Positions 1 through 8,900 of a stretch of 13,893 nucleotides of DNA are shown here, in pieces. The translations under genes and the position numbers were made by a program. Under the pieces are notes generated by a model. It did no database searches, was not told the DNA's origin, and was given only the letters and a program-made list of their open reading frames with translations. The stretch is from contig CAJQOB010000198.1 of assembly GCA_905479845.1 (NCBI GenBank), positions 1-13,893 on the forward strand, read 5' to 3'. This DNA is from an uncultured Flavobacteriales bacterium. GTDB lineage: Bacteria > Bacteroidota > Bacteroidia > Flavobacteriales_D > Crocinitomicaceae. How positions within the stretch are numbered: the stretch's first letter is position 1; every line of letters starts with the position of its first letter.

Positions 1-1575
1 ATTGCACATGCTTTTTATCGTTTTCCAAAAGATGAGGAAAAGGTGGTATTGGAGTTGCATCCGAATGGTTTTTCTCCCGAAATCCGAACGGATATACAGG
101 ACAGAGCGGTGACAGTTGGTTTAAGAGGGACCAACCAGGGGTGGTTAATTGACCTTTCGAACACACTTGGAGAGAATAGATTTGATTACTCGCTGCGCAA
201 CAGTAACAATGCATCTATGAGTATTGCCTCTCCAACAGATTTTTACGCTGGAGGGTTTAACTACGGCCAGAATACGTCGAGCCTGAACTTTTCAAGAACA
301 CTTGGATCAGCGTTAGGAATGCACAGAATTGATTTGGCCTTTGGGTCAGAATTCCGTGTAGAAAACTATTCGATCGTTGCAGGAGATGAAGAGTCATGGA
401 TTGATGGTGGAGACACACTTGCTGACGGAAGCGCTCGTATAGAAGGGTCCCAAGGGTTTATAGGTTTCCAACCAAGCAATGAATTGGATAAAATAAGAAC
501 GAACGCAGCGGTATATGGAGACATTGATTGGCATGTTTTGGAGAATTGGCTTCTAGAAACGGCCGGTCGCTATGAGAATTACAGCGATTTCGGATCAAAC
601 CTTAGTTGGAAAGTAGCGTCTAGGTATAAAGTTGCAGATAAATGGTCAATAAGAGGAGCAATAGGAACAAGTTTTAGAGCACCATCACTACAGCAGATTT
701 ACTTCAATAATATTAGTTCGCAATTCTTGGATGGAGAAGCATTTCAGGTAGGTACATTTAACAATGAAAGCGCGGCAGCAAACCTATTCGGTATTGAACG
801 TTTAAAAGCAGAAAAATCCACAAATATGAGCGTTGGTTTTACCGGTAAACCAAATGAGCGCCTAACATTCAACTTAGACGGTTACTACATGCGAATAAAG
901 GATAGAATAGTGCTATCAGGTCGATTTAGTGACGGTTACGAAGTACTTCTTAACTCAATTAATGTTGGAGCGGCTCAGTTCTTCACCAATGCTGCGAATA
1001 CGGAAACAACAGGGTTTGATATTTCTTCATCATACAAAGTGGTACTAAGAAAAGGAATTATGCGCTTTTCGTTGAAATACAATCATTCGGTTACCAGAAT
1101 GAGTGATAGCGTGAACGTTTCAGGTGTTTTGGCAGGGAGTTCAGAAACCTTATTTAACCGTGAGGAAGTTTCGCGTTTAGAACTTGCTCAACCAAGACAT
1201 AAAGCAATTTTTTACCTGAATTATTCCATGAAGAAATGGGTGTTCAGTGTACGAAACACCTATTTCGGAAGTGTGAAATACATCCATCCAGATGATGGTG
1301 ATCCTGAGAATTGGGTGTTAAACAACTACTCTGGCAAGATCGAATCAAGGGATCAAACATTTAGAGGAAAGTTAATAACAGACTTCAATGTAAGCTACAG
1401 CATCGATAAACATGTTGATATGTCGATAGGAGGAAGTAACATTTTTAATGTTTACCCGGATAAGCATCAACATTCCGCGAACACAAGCAGCGGTTCTATC
1501 CAATACAGTCGTAGGGTTCAGCAGTTTGGAGTTAGAGGAGCGGCATTTTATATACGAATGCGCATGAATTTGTAA
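1..1575 (+). CDS. TonB-dependent outer-membrane receptor, 3' part (N-terminus outside window)
   Basis: The frame is open from base 1 to the TAA at 1573-1575, giving 524 residues of a protein whose start, signal peptide and plug domain lie upstream of the window. A GTG at 43 is only an internal codon. The visible part is beta-barrel of the Bacteroidota TonB-receptor type: an early FYAGG segment, a DWHVLENWLLETAGRYENY strand near residues 174-192, and the characteristic GTSFRAPSLQQ motif (F225 to S229). Alternating aromatic/polar strands run to the C-terminus. By family, such receptors import large or scarce ligands (siderophores, cobalamin, glycans) across the outer membrane using TonB-ExbBD energy; the substrate cannot be read here. 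The last residue is Leu in RMRMNL, rather than the usual terminal aromatic. It is followed almost at once by the sensor kinase, with no terminator between, so the two are probably co-transcribed. Confidence 0.9.
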   Translation: MAHAFYRFPKDEEKVVLELHPNGFSPEIRTDIQDRAVTVGLRGTNQGWLIDLSNTLGENRFDYSLRNSNNASMSIASPTDFYAGGFNYGQNTSSLNFSRTLGSALGMHRIDLAFGSEFRVENYSIVAGDEESWIDGGDTLADGSARIEGSQGFIGFQPSNELDKIRTNAAVYGDIDWHVLENWLLETAGRYENYSDFGSNLSWKVASRYKVADKWSIRGAIGTSFRAPSLQQIYFNNISSQFLDGEAFQVGTFNNESAAANLFGIERLKAEKSTNMSVGFTGKPNERLTFNLDGYYMRIKDRIVLSGRFSDGYEVLLNSINVGAAQFFTNAANTETTGFDISSSYKVVLRKGIMRFSLKYNHSVTRMSDSVNVSGVLAGSSETLFNREEVSRLELAQPRHKAIFYLNYSMKKWVFSVRNTYFGSVKYIHPDDGDPENWVLNNYSGKIESRDQTFRGKLITDFNVSYSIDKHVDMSIGGSNIFNVYPDKHQHSANTSSGSIQYSRRVQQFGVRGAAFYIRMRMNL

Positions 1576-1600
1576 TATATCAATACGGATAACTCTTATA

Positions 1601-3391
1601 GTGTTTGTGCTCTTTGTGGGCAATCTAGCCTTGGGTCAAATAGGGTTGGAAGCAAACAAAACCATCCGTAATAAACAACGCGTAAATTATATTTACAATT
1701 TCACCGAGTATATCACTTGGTCCAACCTTGGAGATAACACCTCATTTACAATTGGCGTATACGGTTTAGATAAAGAGGCACTTATCAAGGAGTTGGAAAA
1801 GGTAGCTACGAAAAAGAAGATAAAAAATCTTCCAGTAAAAGTGGTGAATATCACAACCGTCTCAGCAATAAACGATATTGATATTCTATACATTTATAAC
1901 GAAAGTAAAGTAGAATTGAATGCTGTTTTACCAAAGCTAGCACTTAAGGAGGTCCTTTTAGTTAGTGAGAATTATCCATTCCGAGAGTCCATGATTAACT
2001 TCATGGAGTTCGAGAACGAATTGCATTTCGATGTTAATGAAAAGCATATAAACGACGCGGGTCTATTAGTTTCCCCACAATTACTCACGTTCTCCATCCA
2101 GCAACAAAAGGATTGGGAGGAGATTTTTACCCAGTTAGAGGAAGAACATGATAAAATTGAAGTTCAGACCGATGAACTGGAAGCGTTGAATGAGGAGATA
2201 GACCGTCAAAAAGCTAGATTAGATGCACAGCGCGAGCAAATCAAGAAGCAACAGCGCAACTTGGTCTCTCAAGAAGGAGATATTGAGGAGAAGAAACAGG
2301 AATTGGCGCTTAAACTAACTGAGATTAGTCTACAGAAACGGGAACTGTCGAAGCTACAAGAGCTGATAAACCGTCAAAATGATGAAACGTATCGCCTAAC
2401 GAATACACTTGACCAGCAAGAAGACTCCATTCAACTTCGAAAAAGAGAACTGTTGAAGCAGCGGCATATGATGTCAGAGCAAGAACAGAGCATTTTTAAC
2501 CAGGTAGAAGCGATTAATAAACAAGATGCTAAGATCAGCTCACAATTGGAAAAAATGCGCTCGCAGGGACTTTTAATCTACTTGTTCGCTGGAATTATTG
2601 TTCTGATACTGGCGTTGATCTTCTTTGCTTGGAGAGAATACAGGAGAAAGAAGAAGAGTGAGGAAGAAGTGCGCATTCAGAATAAGAAGTTACTCGCCTT
2701 AAATGAAAGCTTGGACAGTTTCGTGTATCGCGTGTCGCACGATTTAAAAGCACCTGTAATCAATGTGAAAAACATGATTACCATGCTCAAGGAACACACA
2801 AATGAAGAAGAGGAAAGCCTGGTGCCTAAAATTATCGATAACCTTGAATTATCTTCGAACCGCTTGGATTTGACCATAACCGACCTCCTTGAGCTAAGTA
2901 GAATTGAGAAGGTTGATGAAATTAGAGATCAAATTCAAATAGAAGAAGTGTTTAAATCCATTTTACCCGAGTATCAAAACGAACTGGATGAGATTGGTGC
3001 GAACGTGGAGCTTACGTTTGGGGATAGTGGTACTTATTCTTCTTTTTCTGAAATGGCGAGCGTTCTCCAGAACCTCCTGACAAACAGTATTAAATATAGA
3101 AGAATAGATACGCCTTTAACGATCAAGATTTCAACGCGAGAAAAGAATGGTCGAATGCTGATTGATTACCGCGATAATGGCCAAGGAATTGACTTAAAAC
3201 AATTCGAAGGAAAGCTGTTTTCCATGTTTCAACGATTCACCTCAGATCAATCCATATCGGGAACGGGAGTTGGGATGTACATTATTAAACGTTTGATAGA
3301 CAAGAACAACGGAACGATAAAATTGGAAAGTGAATTAAATAAAGGTCTTAGATATTTGATAACTTTACCTTCAAAGATGCCCAAATCATGA
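1601..3391 (+). CDS. Membrane sensor histidine kinase with periplasmic YfiR-like domain and long coiled coil
   Basis: Residue numbers count from the GTG at 1601 (596 aa). Order of parts: a hydrophobic signal-like segment ending in LALGQ; a YfiR/DUF4154-like domain (about 20-165), recognised from RVNYIYNFTEYITW at its start and INFMEFENELHFDVN plus AGLLVSPQLLTFS at its end; a Glu/Gln/Lys-rich coiled coil (about 170-320); one membrane helix (about 322-343); and a cytoplasmic kinase. The kinase has the H-box SHDLKAPV (H380), N-box QNLLTNSIKY (N495), G1 box DNGQGID (D525), an F-box FSMFQRF and G2 box GTGVGMYII (from G554). It should autophosphorylate H380 and pass phosphate to the regulator that overlaps its stop (ATGA). 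YfiR is known in Pseudomonas as a periplasmic repressor of a diguanylate cyclase; here the domain is fused to a kinase, presumably as sensor. No Cys is visible, so the YfiR disulfide is absent. The start is doubtful: open codons upstream (from 1568) add an Arg-containing n-region. Confidence 0.85.
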   Translation: MFVLFVGNLALGQIGLEANKTIRNKQRVNYIYNFTEYITWSNLGDNTSFTIGVYGLDKEALIKELEKVATKKKIKNLPVKVVNITTVSAINDIDILYIYNESKVELNAVLPKLALKEVLLVSENYPFRESMINFMEFENELHFDVNEKHINDAGLLVSPQLLTFSIQQQKDWEEIFTQLEEEHDKIEVQTDELEALNEEIDRQKARLDAQREQIKKQQRNLVSQEGDIEEKKQELALKLTEISLQKRELSKLQELINRQNDETYRLTNTLDQQEDSIQLRKRELLKQRHMMSEQEQSIFNQVEAINKQDAKISSQLEKMRSQGLLIYLFAGIIVLILALIFFAWREYRRKKKSEEEVRIQNKKLLALNESLDSFVYRVSHDLKAPVINVKNMITMLKEHTNEEEESLVPKIIDNLELSSNRLDLTITDLLELSRIEKVDEIRDQIQIEEVFKSILPEYQNELDEIGANVELTFGDSGTYSSFSEMASVLQNLLTNSIKYRRIDTPLTIKISTREKNGRMLIDYRDNGQGIDLKQFEGKLFSMFQRFTSDQSISGTGVGMYIIKRLIDKNNGTIKLESELNKGLRYLITLPSKMPKS

Positions 3392-3789
3392 AACTGAAAC
3401 ACTTGCTACTCGTTGATGATGACCCAACCACAAATTTCTTTAACAGACATTTGATTGGCAAGATGGGAATCTTTGACCAAATCCATGTAGCGGAGAATGG
3501 ACGAATTGCTTTAGATAGAATTGCGGAGCTTCGGAAAAAAGGGGAGTCACCGGATATGATTTTATTGGATATCAATATGCCGATCATGAATGGCTTCGAA
3601 TTTCTTGATCAATATGAGAAACTCAACGATGGGACAAAATCATCGATCGTAATATGTATGCTCACTACTTCACTGGCAAAAGAAGATTTAGAAGCTTCTA
3701 AGCAGTACGACATTCTTTCTGACTACATAGATAAACCCTTGTACGAAGCGAAAATGCGGGAACTAATCATGAAATATTTCAGGGAATAA
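3388..3789 (+). CDS. Single-domain (CheY-like) response regulator
   Basis: This 133-aa protein is a lone receiver domain with no output domain. All key residues are present: the acidic cluster D10-D11-D12 after LLLV, the phospho-acceptor D61 in MILLDINMP, the switch residues T93/T94 in CMLTTS, and K116 in the DKP motif. The ATG at 3388 overlaps the TGA of the histidine kinase (ATGA), which implies translational coupling and makes it the likely phosphorylation partner of that kinase. Lone receivers act by protein-protein contact or as phosphorelay intermediates; the downstream target is not visible here. It is the last gene of its operon: the stop codon merges into the stem of a strong terminator. 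Confidence 0.92.
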   Translation: MKLKHLLLVDDDPTTNFFNRHLIGKMGIFDQIHVAENGRIALDRIAELRKKGESPDMILLDINMPIMNGFEFLDQYEKLNDGTKSSIVICMLTTSLAKEDLEASKQYDILSDYIDKPLYEAKMRELIMKYFRE

Positions 3790-3822
3790 AAAACCCCCTG
3801 TTTAAAAAACGAGGGGGTTTTT
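3789..3822. terminator. Bidirectional rho-independent terminator
   Basis: A perfect stem pairs 3789-3799 (five A, five C, T) with 3812-3822 (A, five G, five T). After a one-base bulge at 3811, GTTT (3800-3803) pairs with AAAC (3807-3810), leaving a three-base loop. Each strand ends in a T-run after the G block (five T on plus, six T on minus). It ends the receptor-kinase-regulator transcript on plus and the gltX-folB-tRNA-Cys direction on minus. Its left arm begins in the last base of the regulator stop codon, and its right arm ends in the last base of the tRNA CCA. Confidence 0.9.
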
Positions 3823-3895
3823 GGAGGTTCCGAGCGGATTCGAACCGCTGTAGATGGTTTTGCAGACCACTGCCTAGCCGCTCGGCCACGGAACC
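3822..3895 (-). tRNA. tRNA-Cys (anticodon GCA), CCA encoded
   Basis: Reading the minus strand, the acceptor GGTTCCG (3895-3889) pairs with CGGAACC (3832-3826). A D-arm (GCCGAGCGGCTAGGC) follows, then an anticodon stem with loop CTGCAAA giving anticodon GCA, then a T-arm AGCGG-TTCGAAT-CCGCT. The discriminator is U (3825), as expected for cysteine tRNA. CCA is encoded at 3824-3822. The body is 71 nt without CCA. It lies 40 bp downstream of folB on the same strand and has its own -7 box in that gap. Confidence 0.97.
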
Positions 3896-3906
3896 ATATT
3901 GGAGGG

Positions 3907-3914
3907 CAAATGTA
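3907..3914 (-). promoter_or_regulatory. Putative -7 promoter box for tRNA-Cys
   Basis: The minus strand reads TACATTTG, a full match to the Bacteroidota -7 consensus TAnnTTTG, 12 bases before the first base of the tRNA. A start of transcription a few bases downstream would give a very short leader. I see no matching TTG at about -33, so this rests on the -7 element and its position. Read-through from folB may also supply the tRNA. Confidence 0.45.
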
Positions 3915-3935
3915 AGAAAATTTTAAATGTTGGCG

Positions 3936-4289
3936 TTATTCCTCGATAATAATTGCAACGTTATCTACATCTCCGTTTATTGGAGGAGATATCTTGACGA
4001 CTTTCACGCGTATTTTTTCAACCGTTTTAAGCTCTTTTTTCAAACGATTCACAATTCTCTGACCAACGTGCTCTATCAGTTTAGACGGCGTCGCCATTTC
4101 TTCAACAACAATGCGATTAACAACAACGTAATCGATGGTTTTTGTTAAATCATCTTCGTGAGCGGCAATGGCGAAGTTGGTGTGCATTTCTATGTTCACA
4201 AGGTAGTGACCTCCGATGGCTGTTTCTTCAGGAAGGCATCCGTGATGTGCATAACATTTAATACCATTTACCTCAATAATGTGCTTCAT
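3936..4289 (-). CDS. folB: Dihydroneopterin aldolase
   Basis: This 117-aa protein is full length for FolB. The enzyme cleaves 7,8-dihydroneopterin to 6-hydroxymethyl-7,8-dihydropterin and glycolaldehyde in cytoplasmic folate synthesis. The family signature is clear: VNGIKCYAHHGCLPEET near the start with the catalytic-region E22, IDYVVV with Y54, KLIEHVGQRI with the pterin-binding E73, and VVKISPPI with the catalytic Lys at K99. These align with E22, Y54, E74 and K100 of the Staphylococcus aureus enzyme as I remember it. The start codon lies 4 bp after the gltX stop, so the two are very probably one operon, and tRNA-Cys follows on the same strand. Confidence 0.93.
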   Translation of the reverse strand: MKHIIEVNGIKCYAHHGCLPEETAIGGHYLVNIEMHTNFAIAAHEDDLTKTIDYVVVNRIVVEEMATPSKLIEHVGQRIVNRLKKELKTVEKIRVKVVKISPPINGDVDNVAIIIEE

Positions 4290-4293
4290 CTTA

Positions 4294-5823
4294 TTAGTCG
4301 TTCGCTACAAGGTTTGTCATTGCTTCCATTCCTTTTTCAATGCGCTCAACACATTCTTCTTTTCCTAAGAATTCAGCAATTTCGAACATACTTGGCCCCA
4401 TTCCTTTACCTGTTACAAGTAAACGAAATAGAGGAAGCACGGCACCAATGCCTAATTCTTTCGAAGTGATGAATGCCTTAAATTCTGTTTCAACTGTTGC
4501 GGCATCAAAAGAGCTAAGTGTAGATAACTTTGCGTTCCATTCCGTCATTAATTCAGCAGCATTGTTTTTCCATTTCTTACGAACTGTCTTCGCGTCGTAT
4601 TCAGATGGCTGTGCCAATAAGAAAGATCCTTCGGTTAAGATATCTCCAATGAATGTTGCTCGTTCTTTCATTAGACCACAAACAGTTGCTAACCTGTTTA
4701 AATCGTGTTTATCAGTTAATATTTGCGATAATTTCTCCGCTAACTCTTCATTTGGAGTGGATCTCAAGTATTGTTGTTGGAACCATTTTGTCTTATCAGG
4801 ATCGAATTTAGCACCTGCTTTAGATACTCGTGGAAGGGTAAATGTTTCCACTAGTTCTTGCAAAGAAAAGAGCTCTTGAGTTGTTCCTGGGTTCCAGCCC
4901 AAGAAGGCTAACATGTTAATGAAAGCATCAGGGAAATATCCATTTTCACGGTAGCCAGAATACAATTCACCTTCAGCCGTTGTCCAATTTGTTGGGAAGA
5001 CAGGGAATCCGAGTCGATCACCATCTCGTTTAGATAGTTTACCGTTTCCATCAGGTTTCAATAGAAGAGGAAGGTGAGCGAAAGTTGGTGCTTCCCATCC
5101 AAATGCGTCATATAGCATTACATGGAGTGGGGCAGATGGTAACCACTCTTCTCCTCGAATCACATGACTGATGTTCATTGCGTGATCATCAACAATATTA
5201 GCTAGGTGATATGTTGGCATTCCATCAGACTTGAACAAAACTTTGTCATCAAGGTTATTCGTGTTGACAACAACCCAACTTCTAATTGCATCTTCAAAAC
5301 GAATGTGTTTGTTGCGAGGCATCTTCATACGAATCACATATGGATCACCTGCTTCAATTCGTCTTTGAACTTCATCAGAAGGAAGCGTCAACGAATTCTT
5401 CATTGATGTTCGAGTCGTACTGTTATATTGCCAGTTAGGCATTCCCATTTGCTTAGCTTGCTCGCGCATTGTAGTCAAATCCTCTGAAGAGTCGAATGCG
5501 ATATATGCATGTTCGCTTTCTACCAATTGATCCGCAAAAGCACGGTACATTGATTTTCTTTCAGACTGAACATAAGGTCCATGTTCACCACCAATTCCTG
5601 GTCCTTCAGTTGGCATAATTCCACACCAAGCTAGAGCATCCATTATGTAATCCTGTGCTCCAGGAACAAAACGAGTTTGGTCAGTATCTTCAATTCTGAT
5701 GATAAAGGTTCCACCGTGCTTCTTTGCAAACAAATAGTTATACAATGCTGTACGAACACCTCCAATGTGAAGTGGTCCGGTTGGGGAAGGAGCGAATCTT
5801 ACGCGAACAGGTCTTTCAGACAT
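4294..5823 (-). CDS. gltX: Glutamate--tRNA ligase (class I)
   Basis: This 509-aa cytoplasmic enzyme charges tRNA-Glu with glutamate using ATP. The N-terminal Rossmann domain shows VRFAPSPTGPLHIGG with the HIGH-type signature at 19-22 (HIGG), then IIRIEDTDQTR. The second ATP motif is KLSKR at 262-266, followed by the anticodon-binding C-terminal half. Upstream of it are SDGMPTYHLANIVDDHAM and HVIRGEEWLPSAPLH, both typical of GltX. Length agrees with the family. Whether it is discriminating or also charges tRNA-Gln cannot be told from these motifs. A consensus -7 box lies 22 bases before the ATG, and folB follows after 4 bp. Confidence 0.97.
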   Translation of the reverse strand: MSERPVRVRFAPSPTGPLHIGGVRTALYNYLFAKKHGGTFIIRIEDTDQTRFVPGAQDYIMDALAWCGIMPTEGPGIGGEHGPYVQSERKSMYRAFADQLVESEHAYIAFDSSEDLTTMREQAKQMGMPNWQYNSTTRTSMKNSLTLPSDEVQRRIEAGDPYVIRMKMPRNKHIRFEDAIRSWVVVNTNNLDDKVLFKSDGMPTYHLANIVDDHAMNISHVIRGEEWLPSAPLHVMLYDAFGWEAPTFAHLPLLLKPDGNGKLSKRDGDRLGFPVFPTNWTTAEGELYSGYRENGYFPDAFINMLAFLGWNPGTTQELFSLQELVETFTLPRVSKAGAKFDPDKTKWFQQQYLRSTPNEELAEKLSQILTDKHDLNRLATVCGLMKERATFIGDILTEGSFLLAQPSEYDAKTVRKKWKNNAAELMTEWNAKLSTLSSFDAATVETEFKAFITSKELGIGAVLPLFRLLVTGKGMGPSMFEIAEFLGKEECVERIEKGMEAMTNLVAND

Positions 5824-5844
5824 AATGCTAATTTATTTAGACGG

Positions 5845-5852
5845 CAAAGATA
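5845..5852 (-). promoter_or_regulatory. Putative -7 promoter box for gltX-folB
   Basis: The minus strand reads TATCTTTG, a full match to TAnnTTTG, ending 21 bases before the gltX ATG (bases 5844-5824 lie between). No TTG sits at the expected -33 distance, so the -33 part is weak or absent. The implied leader is short. Confidence 0.5.
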
Positions 5853-5893
5853 ACGAGAATACTTATATCGAGCCTGTTTAACTTCCTTATGAA

Positions 5894-5908
5894 CGCATGT
5901 TACATGCG
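5894..5908. promoter_or_regulatory. Perfect 7-1-7 palindrome in divergent promoter region (possible operator)
   Basis: CGCATGT-T-ACATGCG is a perfect inverted repeat with a single central base. It lies between divergently transcribed gltX and the DUF4175 gene, about 45-60 bases upstream of the gltX -7 box and 76 bases before the DUF4175 ATG. Its form suits a dimeric DNA-binding protein. No regulator is encoded nearby and I do not recognise the motif. Confidence 0.3.
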
Positions 5909-5984
5909 ATTGTACAGTGCTTTAACGTTTATTTAGGGTGAATCAAGGTAATATGTAGTATCTTAGTTAATCAATCTTTATTTT

Positions 5985-8900
5985 ATGAGTGTATTCGATC
6001 GTTTATTGGATCAAGTAGATGGCTTCATTCGAAAGTTCTACAAGAATCAAATGATCAAGGGGATATTCTTGTTCGTGGGTGTTTTGCTGGTTACATATTT
6101 GGCGATCATCACGCTCGAGTATTTCGGACGATTCAATTCTTACGTGCGTGGATCACTGTTCTTTGGCTTTCTTGCCGTGAATGGATTTATTCTTGGGAAG
6201 TACATCATTCGACCTTTGCTTAAACTGAAGTCCTACGGTAGAAGAATTAATAGATATCAGGCGTCATTGATTATTGGCTCCTTCTTTCCGGATATCTCTG
6301 ATCGACTCTTGAACACCTTGCAACTGAAAGATCAAATGGATGAAAACTCTGCTGATTTTGAATTGTTAAATGCAAGTGTACAACAGCGGAGTGCGAACTT
6401 GAGCATGGTTCCTTTTTCAAATGCCATTGATCTAGATGAGAACAAGAAACACTTGAAATGGGCACTGCCGATAGTTGCTTTATTCTTTGGCTTACTGCTT
6501 TTTGTTCCTGGAATGTTCAAGGATGGCACAGAGCGTGTTGTTCAATTTTCTAAAGAATTCAAGATACCACCGCCTTTCGAATTTTCTTTCTTGAATGAGG
6601 GGAAGAGCATTGAAGAGGGCGAAAATTTTCCTTTTGAGGTGCTTTTATTGGGAGAAAGGGTTCCTGATAAGGTTTATGTGCGATCATCTAATGGGCGCGC
6701 TCTATTGAAGCGAACAGCGAAGAATAAGTTTGTTGGTGAACTGAATCAGCTTAGAGAGAGTACAAACTTGAGTTTTGAGGCAAGTGTTGATGGTGAAGTG
6801 GTCTCGAGTGATCAGTTTAGTGTGAACGTAATCTCGAAAACTGCCATTGGTAAAATGCAGGCTACGTTGGTGTACCCAGTGTATTTGGGTCTAGAAAACG
6901 AGGTGGTTGAAAATGCGTCAGATTTAACTGTTCCGGAAGGGACGAGAATTTCTTGGAGTGTTGTTACCAAGCACAGTGAGAATACGGAGTTTTGGTTGAA
7001 TAAAGTGAAGAAGTCGTTCTCGAATGACGGGTTTGTCGTTTCAGATGTGTTTAGGAACGACGTAAAGGGACGGATCATTCTTAAGAACAAGGTTAATGGG
7101 AATGTTGATACGACAGATTTCCTAGTGGAGGTTGATAAGGATAACTTTCCGTCAATTCAAGTTGGGGAGGTGCAGGATTCGATCAAGGACGGTATACGTT
7201 ATTTCTCAGGTGCAGTTACAGATGATCATGGACTTTCTAGCTTGAGTTTCGTGTACACGATTACTTCTAAGGACGGAAAGAAAAGAACAGAGAGAATGAA
7301 CGCAGGTCGAGTTGTTGGAACAGAAAGTCCATTTGATTTTGCTGTAGACTTTAGACGTGAAAAGATTCAATTGGAGGACAAAATAGAGTATCATTTTGTG
7401 GTAACAGATAATGACGGTGTAAATGGAAACAAGGCAACATCTAGCCGCTCGTTTGTCTATAAACTTCCGAACTTGGAAGAGTTGAATGAGCAGAGAGATG
7501 AGCAACAGGATAAAGCGAAAGAGGATTTAGCTGATATGATGAAGCAGGCTGAGGATTTCCGTAAGAATCTGGAACGCTTAAGAAAGGAAACACTTAACTC
7601 GAGCAAATCGAATTGGAATAAACAGAATCAGGTTCAACAACTTCAGGAGCAACAGAAGTCAATGGTTGAGCGCTTGCAGGAAATGCAGGATGAGATGGAG
7701 AATTCCTTGGAGGAGAAAGAGCAACTTTCGGAAATGGATAAGGAGTTGTTGGAGCAGCAGAAACAGCTTGAAGAGTTGATGGAAGAGCTGATGGATGATG
7801 AGCTTCGTGAGATGTTGGAGGAGCTTGAGAAGCTCATGAAGGATCAGAATAAGGAAGGAGTAGAGGAGAAACTTGATGATATTGAAATGTCTGCTGAGGA
7901 CAAGAAGCGTGAAATGGAGCGCACTATGGAGATGTTAAAACGTCTGCAGGTAAATGAGAAGATAGATGCCATCGAGGAGGAACTAAAGGAGCTTGCAGAG
8001 GAGCAGGAGAAGTTGAAAGAAGAGATAGAGGAAAAAGGGGAAGCATCTGAACAAGACAAGAAGGAACAAGATGAAATCAACGAGAAGTTTGATGATCTGA
8101 AGGAGGATATTGAGAAGATGGACAGCCTCAATAATGAATTAAAGAACCCGATGAATCTTGGAGATCCGAAAGAGAAGAGTCAGGAAATTAAAGATGAGCT
8201 TGGTGAAGCCAAGGAAAGTTTAGATAAAGGAAAAGAGGGTAAAGCTGGTGAATCACAAGAGGGTGCCGCGGAAAAGATGAAGGAGATGTCTGAGCAACTT
8301 CAAGAAATGCAACAGCAGGCAAATCAGGAGCAGCAACAAGAAGATATGGACATGTTGCGCAATATTCTTGAGAGTCTGATGGCGTTAAGCTTTAATCAGG
8401 AAGATGTAATGCGACAATTGAAGCGTGTAGATGATGCTGATCCTGCGTTTCGAAAGTACTCGCGTGAGCAAAGGAAGATTGTTGATGACACCAAAGTTGT
8501 ACGAGATAGCCTATATGCCTTAGCTGAAAGACAACCGAAAATAGCCAGCTTTGTAGATGCAGAATTGAACAAAATTTCTGCGAACCACGAACTAAGTCTG
8601 GAGGATATAGATGAGCGGCGCATGTCTGATTTGGGTATTCACCAACAATACACGATGACCTCTTATAATAACCTCGCTTTGATATTAAATGAGAGCCTTC
8701 AGCAAATGCAGCAGCAAATGCAAAACTCTAAGCCAGGATCAGGAAGTTGCAATAAACCTGGAGGAAAAGGTCAACCAAAGCCAGGTAATGGAATGTCCAA
8801 TCAGGATATGAAGCAGATGCTTAAGAAACAACTTGAGCAAATGAAGAAGGGTGAAGGTAAAGGTGGAAAGAAGCCTGGACAGAAACCGGGCGATAAACCC

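Noticed and set aside
4340..4879. 179-aa ORF antisense to gltX
   Set aside because: It lies wholly inside gltX and is Ser/Asn-rich with no domain. It is a shadow frame.
5959..5966. TATCTTAG as a -7 box for the DUF4175 gene
   Set aside because: It has one mismatch to TAnnTTTG and no TTG at the right distance. The position (18 bases before the ATG) is suitable but the evidence is too thin to list.
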